Shown piece by piece: positions 17,582-24,615 of a stretch of 64,000 nucleotides of DNA (position 1 is the first letter of the stretch; every line of letters starts with the position of its first letter). A program made the translations under genes and the position numbers. Under the pieces are notes generated by a model, which saw nothing but the letters and a program-made list of their open reading frames with translations, was not told the origin of the DNA and did not search any database. Source of the stretch: an uncultured Fibrobacter sp. (GTDB lineage Bacteria > Fibrobacterota > Fibrobacteria > Fibrobacterales > Fibrobacteraceae); assembly GCF_900316465.1 (NCBI RefSeq), contig NZ_ONDD01000020.1:26415-90414 (forward strand), written 5' to 3'.

Positions 17582-19213
17582 TTACATCATGCCGCCCATG
17601 CCCATGGACGGATCCATGGCAGGAGCTGCCGGCTTCGGTTCCTTCTTTTCGGCGATCACGCAGTCAGTCGTGAGGATCATCGAAGCGATAGAAGCGGCGT
17701 TCTTGAGGGCTGTACGGGTCACCTTAGCCGGGTCAATCACGCCAGCCTTGATGAGGTCTTCGTAGGTGTCAGTCTTGGCGTTGTAACCGAAGCTGTCCTT
17801 GCCTTCCTTCACCTTGTTCACCACAACGGAGCCTTCGAGGCCAGCGTTCTGGACAATCTGGCGGAGAGGTTCTTCGATAGCGCGGCGGATGATGGCTGCA
17901 CCAGTCTTCTGGTCGGCGTTATCGAACTTGAGGGAATCGATGGCCTTTTCGGCGCGGATGAGGGCAACGCCACCACCCGGAACGATACCTTCTTCGACGG
18001 CGGCGCGGGTTGCGTGCATAGCGTCGTCGACGCGGTCCTTCTTTTCCTTCATTTCGACTTCGGTAGCGGCACCGACCTTGATCACAGCAACGCCGCCAGC
18101 GAGCTTGGCCAAACGTTCCTGGAGCTTTTCGCGGTCGTAGTCGCTGGTGGTAGCTTCGATCTGCTTCTTGATCTGGGCGATACGGCCCTTGATAGAAGCG
18201 GCGTCGCCAGCACCTTCGACGATTGTGGTGTTGTCCTTCGTGATGGTGATAGACTTGGCCTGGCCGAGCACGGTCACCGGAGCGTCTTCGAGCTTGGCGC
18301 CAGTGTCTTCGGAAACCAGCATACCGCCAGTGAGGATAGCGATGTCTTCGAGCATGGCCTTACGACGGTCGCCGAAGCCCGGAGCCTTGACAGCGGCAAC
18401 CTTCAGGGTGCCGCGCATCTTGTTCACAACCAGCGTTGCGAGAGCTTCGCCATCGACGTCTTCGGCGATGATGAGGAGGGACTTGCCCTGCTTTGCCACG
18501 TGTTCGAGCATCGGCAGCAAATCCTTCATGGTAGAAATCTTCTTGTCGTACAGCAAGATGTACGGATTTTCGAGGGCCACTTCCATGCTGTCGGTGTTAG
18601 TGACAAAGTACGGAGAGAGGTAGCCGCGGTCGAACTGCATACCTTCGACAACGTCGAGGATGGTTTCAGCGGTCTTGGATTCTTCGATGGTGATCACACC
18701 GTCGTTACCGACCTTTTCCATAGCGTTGGCGAGGAGTTCACCAATTTCCGGGTCGTTGTTAGCAGAAATCGTTGCGACCTGGGCAATGTGTTCCTTGCCG
18801 TTGATCTTCACGGCCATCTTGCCGATTTCCTTAATCACGGCTTCGACAGCAGCGTCCATACCGCGCTTGATGTCCATCGGGTTTGCGCCGGCAGCCACGT
18901 TCTTGAGGCCTTCGCGAGTGATAGCCTGGGCGAGCACGGTAGCGGTGGTGGTACCGTCACCAGCAGCGTCAGAAGTCTTGTTGGCGACTTCCTTGGCCAT
19001 CTGGGCGCCGAGGTTTTCGTAAGCGTCTTCGAGTTCCACTTCCTTAGCGACAGACACGCCGTCCTTGGTGACGTTCGGGGCGCCGAAGGCCTTTGCGATC
19101 ATCACGTTACGGCCTTTAGGACCGAGGGTAACCTTAACTGCGTTGGCGAGTTTGTCCACACCCTTCATCAGGGATTCGCGAGCTGCTACATCAAACTTAA
19201 GTTGCTTTGCCAT
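17582..19213 (-). CDS. groEL: Chaperonin GroEL
   Basis: 60-kDa chaperonin subunit that folds proteins in an ATP-driven double ring with GroES. 543 residues. Seen are the N-terminal KVTLGPKGRNVMI and the ATP-site DGTTTATVLA motif, VKAPGFGDRRKAML in the apical domain, and GIVPGGGVALIRA. The C-terminus ends in the Gly-Met-rich tail MGMGGMM. It lies 40 nt after groES in the same operon; AAAGGAAAAA precedes the ATG. Confidence 0.98.
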   Translation of the reverse strand: MAKQLKFDVAARESLMKGVDKLANAVKVTLGPKGRNVMIAKAFGAPNVTKDGVSVAKEVELEDAYENLGAQMAKEVANKTSDAAGDGTTTATVLAQAITREGLKNVAAGANPMDIKRGMDAAVEAVIKEIGKMAVKINGKEHIAQVATISANNDPEIGELLANAMEKVGNDGVITIEESKTAETILDVVEGMQFDRGYLSPYFVTNTDSMEVALENPYILLYDKKISTMKDLLPMLEHVAKQGKSLLIIAEDVDGEALATLVVNKMRGTLKVAAVKAPGFGDRRKAMLEDIAILTGGMLVSEDTGAKLEDAPVTVLGQAKSITITKDNTTIVEGAGDAASIKGRIAQIKKQIEATTSDYDREKLQERLAKLAGGVAVIKVGAATEVEMKEKKDRVDDAMHATRAAVEEGIVPGGGVALIRAEKAIDSLKFDNADQKTGAAIIRRAIEEPLRQIVQNAGLEGSVVVNKVKEGKDSFGYNAKTDTYEDLIKAGVIDPAKVTRTALKNAASIASMILTTDCVIAEKKEPKPAAPAMDPSMGMGGMM

Positions 19214-19253
19214 TTTGTTTTTCCTTTTTTATTTAAAACCTTTTGTTGCGCTA

Positions 19254-19535
19254 TTACAGAGTAGCGATGACGTCGGATTCCTTCACGATGAGGTAGTTTT
19301 CGCCATCAACGGTGACTTCAGTACCGCTGTACTTGCCGTAAAGCACCACGTCGCCGACCTTGACTTCCATGGCAACGAGGTCGCCCTTTTCGTTCTTGCG
19401 ACCCGGGCCCACGGCTACGACCTTACCCTGCATCGGCTTTTCCTTGGCGTTGTCCGGGATAAAGAGACCCGAGGAGGTCTTCTGTTCGGCTTCTGCCGGC
19501 TTGACGACGATTCGATCTGCAAGAGGCTTAATCAT
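19254..19535 (-). CDS. groES: Co-chaperonin GroES
   Basis: 10-kDa lid of the GroEL chamber. 93 residues, standard length: IKPLADRIVVKP, the mobile loop around EQKTSSGLFIPDNAKEKP, and the C-terminal VDGENYLIVKESDVIA. The start at 19535 is set by family alignment; the longer frame up to 19640 has no homology to the family. No CIRCE element (TTAGCACTC-N9-GAGTGCTAA) is present upstream; see the separate regulatory entries. Confidence 0.97.
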   Translation of the reverse strand: MIKPLADRIVVKPAEAEQKTSSGLFIPDNAKEKPMQGKVVAVGPGRKNEKGDLVAMEVKVGDVVLYGKYSGTEVTVDGENYLIVKESDVIATL

Positions 19536-19582
19536 TTTCACTTTTCCTTTTTTGTGGGCTTTTGCGCCCTGATTGAACTTTT

Positions 19583-19599
19583 TAGTCCAAGCTGGACTA
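19583..19599 (-). promoter_or_regulatory. Inverted repeat in the groES upstream region
   Basis: TAGTCCA-AGC-TGGACTA, a perfect 7-bp inverted repeat with a 3-nt spacer, about 48 nt before the groES ATG. It also starts at the stop codon of the small upstream ORF. It could be a repressor operator, a weak hairpin or a processing site. Confidence 0.4.
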
Positions 19600-19818
19600 T
19601 TTTTTTTGTTTCGCCCTATAGTAAGCAATTTCTGTGCCAAGTTCTATTGGTGGGCGATTTGTGTCTGTTTTGGTCTTATTAGGCAATTCGTAGTATCGTT
19701 TTGAAACATTTTTGGCGGCTTTTAAGGCTTTAAGGAGTTTGCGTTTTAATTTGAAACAAGGCGCTTTGCTTGTGACGAGCTTGCGGGCGATTCCGTAATT
19801 GTCCACGCTTGACGGCAT
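19597..19818 (-). CDS. Possible small basic protein upstream of groES
   Basis: 73 residues, very Lys/Arg-rich (segment KLKRKLLKALKAAKNVSKRYYE), no signal peptide and no membrane segment. I do not recognise it. In favour: an uninterrupted frame, an ATG preceded by TACATT 9 nt upstream as in several other genes of the window, and position on the same strand as groES. Against: no Shine-Dalgarno sequence, no family and short length. It may be a real small gene in the groESL unit or a chance frame. Confidence 0.35.
   Translation of the reverse strand: MPSSVDNYGIARKLVTSKAPCFKLKRKLLKALKAAKNVSKRYYELPNKTKTDTNRPPIELGTEIAYYRAKQKK
19625..19639 (-). promoter_or_regulatory. Sigma-54-like -24/-12 element upstream of groES
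   Basis: On - the sequence TGGCACAGAAATTGC has the GG and GC pairs exactly 10 nt apart, as in the sigma-54 consensus TGGCAC-N5-TTGC. It is about 90 nt upstream of the groES ATG. It also lies inside the possible small ORF, so coincidence cannot be excluded. Confidence 0.35.
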
Positions 19819-20045
19819 TAATGAAGAAATGTAGACTTTTTATTTTTATTACAATTTTTAAAAATGCCGAATTATCTAGAAAATTTTTAAAATAATGTGG
19901 ACTTTTTATAAAAATTTTGATTATATTTAGAAAAGGAATTGCTGTGGAGTCCTGTTGTCTAAAGACTACAACTAAGAATAATTTGCGTTCTGTTTTTAGC
20001 ATTTAGAAATAGATTAGCAGTAAGGCCATAGAAAATGGAGTTTAT
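19819..20045 (+). other. AT-rich upstream region of the rhamnogalacturonan lyase gene
   Basis: 227 nt without a convincing gene. It holds a direct repeat (TGTAGACTTTTTAT at 19830 and TGTGGACTTTTTAT at 19896, 66 nt apart). The promoter candidate is TGGACT-N18-TATATT with the -10 at 19922-19927. A leader of about 110 nt follows, including GTTGT...ACAAC and AGTC...GACT arms around 19950-19975. GGAG precedes the ATG. This fits a regulated promoter for the pectin cluster. Confidence 0.5.
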
Positions 20046-22685
20046 ATGGGTATTGGTTTAAAAACATCGACAATTTTTGCAGGAGCCGTGCTGGCGTTTG
20101 GGCTTGCATCTCCGGCTTTTTCTGCTAACCGCCAGATGGAAAATCTTTCGCGCGGTCTTGCTGTCACGAACACGGGCAAGGGTATGCTCGTGAGTTGGCG
20201 CCTTTTGGGTACCGACGCTCCGGACGTGGAGTTCAATCTCTATCGTGATGGCGAGAAAATTGCTTCCGTTAGTAAGACGGGTGGCACGAACTACCTGGAC
20301 GCCGCCGGCAAGACAACTTCCAAATATACGGTCGCGGCAGTAGTTGGCGGCAAGGAAGGTGCCAAGCAGGGTGTTTCCGTGGTGCTCGACAAGACGGTCT
20401 CCAACAGCGGAAAGTCTTTCCCGTATAAGACGATTAAACTGGAAGTCCCCGCGGCACAGACGATGCCCGACGGCGAAAAATGCACATACACTCCGAACGA
20501 TGTGAGTACGGCCGACCTCGACGGCGACGGCGAATACGAACTGATTTTGAAGTGGGATCCGAGCAATGCCCACGACAACTCGCAGACGGGCTATACGGGT
20601 ACGGTATTCATCGATGCCTACAAGCTCGACGGTACGCGCCTTTGGCGTATTGACCTCGGTAAGAATATTCGCGCGGGCGCACACTACACGCAGTTCCAGG
20701 TCTTTGACTACGATGGCGACGGCAAGGCCGAGATGATCGTGAAGACTGCCGACGGTACGATTGACGGTACGGGCAAGGCGATTGGCGACAAGTCGAAGGA
20801 TTACCGCGACGCGAGTGGTACGATTCTTAAAGGTCCTGAGTACTTGACCGTTTTCCGTGGCGTAGACGGTGCCGCGATTTCGACCGTTACGTACGAACCG
20901 AGCCGTGATATTAACCAGCACGTGAAGGGCAAGGATGCCCATGGCTACTGGGGCGATAACTACGGCAACCGCTGTGAACGCTACTTGGCTGCAACGGGTT
21001 ATCTGGACGGAGTGCACCCGAGTGCAATCTTTGCACGCGGCTACTACAGTTCCTCCTATGTGGCGGCCTATGATTTTGACGGTAAGGACTTGAAGCTCCG
21101 CTGGCTCCACAAGTCGGAATATCCGGGCCAGGGCCTGTACGGCGAAGGAAACCACAGCCTTCAGGCGGTGGACCTTGACGGTGACGGCTACGACGAAATC
21201 TTTTTCGGGGCTGCGGCCTTGAACCACGATGGAACGCTGCGTTACCGCACGGGCCTCGGTCATGGCGATGCCCATCACATCGGTGATCTGGATCCGGATC
21301 TTCCGGGGCTTGAATCCTGGGACGTGCACGAACACAAGGATGCCCAGTACACCGAAGAAATGCGTGCCAATGATGGCAAGATTATTTGGGGCACTCCGCA
21401 GCCATCTGCCGAAGGTGTCGATAATGGCCGTGGCATGGCGGCGGACGTTGATTCTGAATATCGTGGCTATGAAATGTGGTCTGCAAAGGGCGGTGGAATG
21501 AAAACCGCCAAGGGCAAACTCATTGGAACGCCTGCAGTGTCTCAGAACTTCCGCATTTATTTTGACGGCGATGAGTATGATGAACTCTTGGACGGCGCTT
21601 TTGTGACCAAGTTCAATTCTACGTCGAAAAAATCCGAAACTTATTTCGATGGTCCTTCTGCCCTCGGTGTTACCGGTTGCAATGGCACCAAGAATACCCC
21701 GAGCCTCGTGGCCGACCTCTTTGGCGACTGGCGCGAAGAAATGGTAGTGCGTAGCGAAAAGGATCCGACGTTGCTGTACATCGTTTCGACCCCGGTAGAA
21801 AGCAAACTTCGAGTCTACACGCTGATGCACGATGCCACCTACCGCACGGCGGTTGCGTCTCAAAATACGGCCTATAACCAGCCGTCGCACCTGGGCTACT
21901 ACTTGCCCGACATGGTAAAGTCGCTCAAGCAGCCGAGCATCTTCGTAGTGGGCGAGGACCCGACTCCTGCCGACACGACCCCGGTGGTGAACAGCGGCAA
22001 GTCCGAACTGGATGCCTCTACCCCGAAGGATGGCAAGGGCTGGACTCAGAGCGAAAACGAAGGCTTCCTCAAGAACGGCTACTATAACTTTGACAATGCG
22101 CTTTCGAGCTACGGCACTTGGGAAATCTTCTCGAAGACCGAGGCAAAGACCACACTTACGGTGCGCTTCACGAACGGTGGGAGTACTTCCCGCAATATGG
22201 CGGTTACCGTGAACGGTGCTTCTGCCGGCACGATTAGCTTCCCCTCGACAGATGCCTCCTGGACGACTTATTCCGAGGCGAAGATCGACGTGAAGATTGT
22301 CGCTGGCGTGAATACGATTACGTTTACCTCGATGACAAGTGACGGCGGCCCGAACTTTGACATGTTCACTTTCGGTATCGACGGTGTAGAACTCTATGAT
22401 GGTACGCAGAAGATTGATAATCCGACTGCACTTGCGGTAATTCCCTTCAAGAATGGAGTCTCCTTCAATCCTTCTACGGGCGTGCTCTTTACACCCAAGG
22501 CTGGCTTTGCGGAAGTCTACTTCTACGATATGTCCGGCGCAATGCGCATGGGGGTGTCGCGGAACGTGAATGCAGGCTCTACGACGATTTCGCTTGACCG
22601 CGAATTGCTCCCGAAGGGAACTTATCTCGTTAAGGTAATGCTTGACGGAAAGGCTGTTTCGACGAAGAAATTCTCGAAGCTGTAA
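20046..22685 (+). CDS. Secreted rhamnogalacturonan lyase (PL11-like) with CBM and C-terminal sorting domain
   Basis: 879 residues. Signal peptide (about 1-26, cleaved after FSA). The large catalytic domain (about 28-625) begins RQMENLSRGLAVTNTGKGMLVSWRLLGTD and has repeated Asp/Gly-rich Ca-binding loops (LDGDGEYELILKWD, DYDGDGKAEMIVKT, DLDGDGYDEIFFG), typical of PL11 beta-propeller lyases that cleave rhamnogalacturonan I by beta-elimination. A CBM35/CBM6-like beta-sandwich (about 655-785, with SDGGPNFDMFTFGIDGVELYD) follows. The C-terminal 75 residues resemble a type-A sorting domain (VYFYDMSGAMRMG...LPKGTYLVKVMLDGK). First gene of the cluster with two CE12 esterases; a strong terminator follows. 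Confidence 0.9.
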   Translation: MGIGLKTSTIFAGAVLAFGLASPAFSANRQMENLSRGLAVTNTGKGMLVSWRLLGTDAPDVEFNLYRDGEKIASVSKTGGTNYLDAAGKTTSKYTVAAVVGGKEGAKQGVSVVLDKTVSNSGKSFPYKTIKLEVPAAQTMPDGEKCTYTPNDVSTADLDGDGEYELILKWDPSNAHDNSQTGYTGTVFIDAYKLDGTRLWRIDLGKNIRAGAHYTQFQVFDYDGDGKAEMIVKTADGTIDGTGKAIGDKSKDYRDASGTILKGPEYLTVFRGVDGAAISTVTYEPSRDINQHVKGKDAHGYWGDNYGNRCERYLAATGYLDGVHPSAIFARGYYSSSYVAAYDFDGKDLKLRWLHKSEYPGQGLYGEGNHSLQAVDLDGDGYDEIFFGAAALNHDGTLRYRTGLGHGDAHHIGDLDPDLPGLESWDVHEHKDAQYTEEMRANDGKIIWGTPQPSAEGVDNGRGMAADVDSEYRGYEMWSAKGGGMKTAKGKLIGTPAVSQNFRIYFDGDEYDELLDGAFVTKFNSTSKKSETYFDGPSALGVTGCNGTKNTPSLVADLFGDWREEMVVRSEKDPTLLYIVSTPVESKLRVYTLMHDATYRTAVASQNTAYNQPSHLGYYLPDMVKSLKQPSIFVVGEDPTPADTTPVVNSGKSELDASTPKDGKGWTQSENEGFLKNGYYNFDNALSSYGTWEIFSKTEAKTTLTVRFTNGGSTSRNMAVTVNGASAGTISFPSTDASWTTYSEAKIDVKIVAGVNTITFTSMTSDGGPNFDMFTFGIDGVELYDGTQKIDNPTALAVIPFKNGVSFNPSTGVLFTPKAGFAEVYFYDMSGAMRMGVSRNVNAGSTTISLDRELLPKGTYLVKVMLDGKAVSTKKFSKL

Positions 22686-22695
22686 ACACCTCACT

Positions 22696-22743
22696 GCCTA
22701 GCCTTGGTCTTTCGAATGTTGGACCGGGGCTAGGCGATTTTTG
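22696..22743 (+). terminator. Strong terminator after the PL11 gene
   Basis: GCCTAGCCTTGGTC pairs over 14 bp (two G-U pairs) with GACCGGGGCTAGGC across a 12-nt loop, followed by a T-rich stretch. The next gene starts only 10 nt later, so it either has another promoter or depends on read-through. Confidence 0.85.
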
Positions 22744-22752
22744 ATTTTGGTT

Positions 22753-24612
22753 ATGAAGATGTTTAATAAAATCTGGCAATCTGCCGTAATCGCATCGATG
22801 GTTGTCGCTCCGCTTACGTGGTCGGCGGTGACTATCTACATGTGTGGCGACTCCACCATGCAGGACTGGGCCGAGGGCTACTACCCCAAGCAGGGGCAGG
22901 GTCAGGATTTCCATTTCTGGTTTGATCCGACCAAGGCTACGGTCGTGAACCGCGGCCAGGGCGGTATGTCGCTCGGTGGCGGCGGCAAGGACAAAAGCGG
23001 CGGTACCGCTGTCGGCTATTACGACATGTTCTTCAAGAAGGGCTGCTCTGCCGGCAACTGCATTGCTGAAAAGCTCAAGGCCGGTGACTACGTCGTGATC
23101 CAGTTCGGTATTAACGACGTGAACTACAGTACCGAAGATTTCTTTGCTTCGAACATGAAAAAGATGGTAAGCGATGTCCGCGCGAAGGGCGCTTACCCGA
23201 TTATCATGAGCCCGATTCGTCGTAAGTATTACGATTCTCCGACGCAGATTCATAACAGCTACCGCGGCTACCCGGCGCTGAACAAGAGCCTTTCCGAAGA
23301 ACTCAACGTGCCGTTTATCGACATGAGCGAAATGGTCGCGAACTACATGATTTCTGTGGGTGAACGCTATGCGGAACAGTATGTCTTCAATTATGCGACC
23401 AAGTCTGAATACAGCAACTTGGGAAGTGACCAGACAGATGCCGTGCATTTGCAGATGAATGGTGCGAATGCTTTCGGACGTATCATTACCGAGCAGATGC
23501 GCGCCCACAGTGACCCGATTGTGAAAAAACTCGGCGACTATATGGCGCCCATGTACCAGGTCGAAGTCAAGGTGAGCCCCGAAGGTGCTGCCGAAGCGAC
23601 TTCGATTAACGCCTATTACCCGAAGGGTATGACCGTGATGCTCAAGACCATCCCGAAGAGCGGCAAGAAGTTCTTGGGCTGGTATGATGGCAACGGTAAC
23701 AAGGTGGGGGCACCGAGCCGTTCGAACGTGAAGTCCCCGTACATTCATACGTTCGTGATGGGTAGCGCCTCGACGCAGTTCACGGCGGTTTACGAGGGCG
23801 GAACGGCGCAGAAATATACCGGCGATGGTGCTGCGTTAACCGCATTCCCGACCACGACTCCGAAGAGCCTTGACGATGTGACCTTTGTTCCGTTTACTCC
23901 GATTGAGGGCAGCACGCTGGATACGGTGAAAATTGACAAGGATATCAAGAAGTTCTTTGATGCGTACAGCCCCGATACCGGCGTCGGTTACAAAGAAAAT
24001 AATTGGACCGGTTTTATTGGCGACGGATTCTTCAATCTTGAAAATTCGACAAAGTCTTTTGCGTCGTACAAGGTTAAGTTCCCAGGCGCAGGCTACGTGA
24101 CGCTTGCGGTGCGCTATGCAAACGGCGGATCGTCGGACCGTATGTTCAATGCCTATTTGGACCATGACTACCTCGTGAGTGCACCGCCGACGGGAGGTTG
24201 GGACAAGTGGGATACCGCCTACGTGGTGATGGATGCCCCGCAAGGTGAAGCCGAACTCAAGATTATGTCGCTTACAAGCGATGGTGCCCCGAATCTGGAT
24301 GCCTTTGGTTTCAGTATCGACGGCGTGTGCCGCGTAAGCGAAGGCTGCACCGAAGATACGTCGACGACTATTTTGAATAAGGTTCGCGATGTGACTGGTT
24401 TTGCTTTGCATGGCGAAATGCTGCGCCTTGTTGGTACGGAACGTGCTCATGTGAATGTGTTCGATATGGGTGGTCGTCTGGTGGCAAAGCGAATTGTCGA
24501 AAACACATCAGAAGTTTCGCTTGCAACGATGGTGAAGTCTGCCGGACTCTACCGCGTTGTGGTTCGTCAGGGTAGTGCCAAGTTTGTCGCCAATTACGCA
24601 AAGGTGAGGTAG
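22753..24612 (+). CDS. Secreted rhamnogalacturonan acetylesterase-like protein (CE12/SGNH) with repeat, CBM and sorting domain
   Basis: 619 residues. Signal peptide (about 1-24, WSA). SGNH-type esterase domain (about 25-255): block I GDSTMQDW with nucleophile Ser, block II around RGQGGMS, block III FGINDVN and block V DAVHLQMNG with Asp and His. CE12 enzymes remove acetyl groups from rhamnogalacturonan I. Next comes a bacterial-repeat beta-grasp-like domain (about 275-350, GKKFLGWYDGNG). A CBM35-like module (about 400-525, NGGSSDRMFN, TSDGAPNLDAFGFSIDGV) and a C-terminal sorting-like domain follow. ATG 22753 chosen as the start of the signal peptide. Next gene starts 3 nt after the stop. Confidence 0.85.
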   Translation: MKMFNKIWQSAVIASMVVAPLTWSAVTIYMCGDSTMQDWAEGYYPKQGQGQDFHFWFDPTKATVVNRGQGGMSLGGGGKDKSGGTAVGYYDMFFKKGCSAGNCIAEKLKAGDYVVIQFGINDVNYSTEDFFASNMKKMVSDVRAKGAYPIIMSPIRRKYYDSPTQIHNSYRGYPALNKSLSEELNVPFIDMSEMVANYMISVGERYAEQYVFNYATKSEYSNLGSDQTDAVHLQMNGANAFGRIITEQMRAHSDPIVKKLGDYMAPMYQVEVKVSPEGAAEATSINAYYPKGMTVMLKTIPKSGKKFLGWYDGNGNKVGAPSRSNVKSPYIHTFVMGSASTQFTAVYEGGTAQKYTGDGAALTAFPTTTPKSLDDVTFVPFTPIEGSTLDTVKIDKDIKKFFDAYSPDTGVGYKENNWTGFIGDGFFNLENSTKSFASYKVKFPGAGYVTLAVRYANGGSSDRMFNAYLDHDYLVSAPPTGGWDKWDTAYVVMDAPQGEAELKIMSLTSDGAPNLDAFGFSIDGVCRVSEGCTEDTSTTILNKVRDVTGFALHGEMLRLVGTERAHVNVFDMGGRLVAKRIVENTSEVSLATMVKSAGLYRVVVRQGSAKFVANYAKVR

Positions 24613-24615
24613 TGT

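Noticed and set aside
18014..19264. 416-aa frame on + opposite groEL
   Set aside because: Antisense shadow of groEL.
19536..19700. CIRCE heat-shock operator upstream of groES
   Set aside because: Neither TTAGCACTC nor GAGTGCTAA is present; only an unrelated 7-bp inverted repeat.
20058..22694. 878-aa frame on - opposite the PL11 lyase gene
   Set aside because: Long only because of high-GC third positions of the real gene; Arg/His/Val-rich with no family features.
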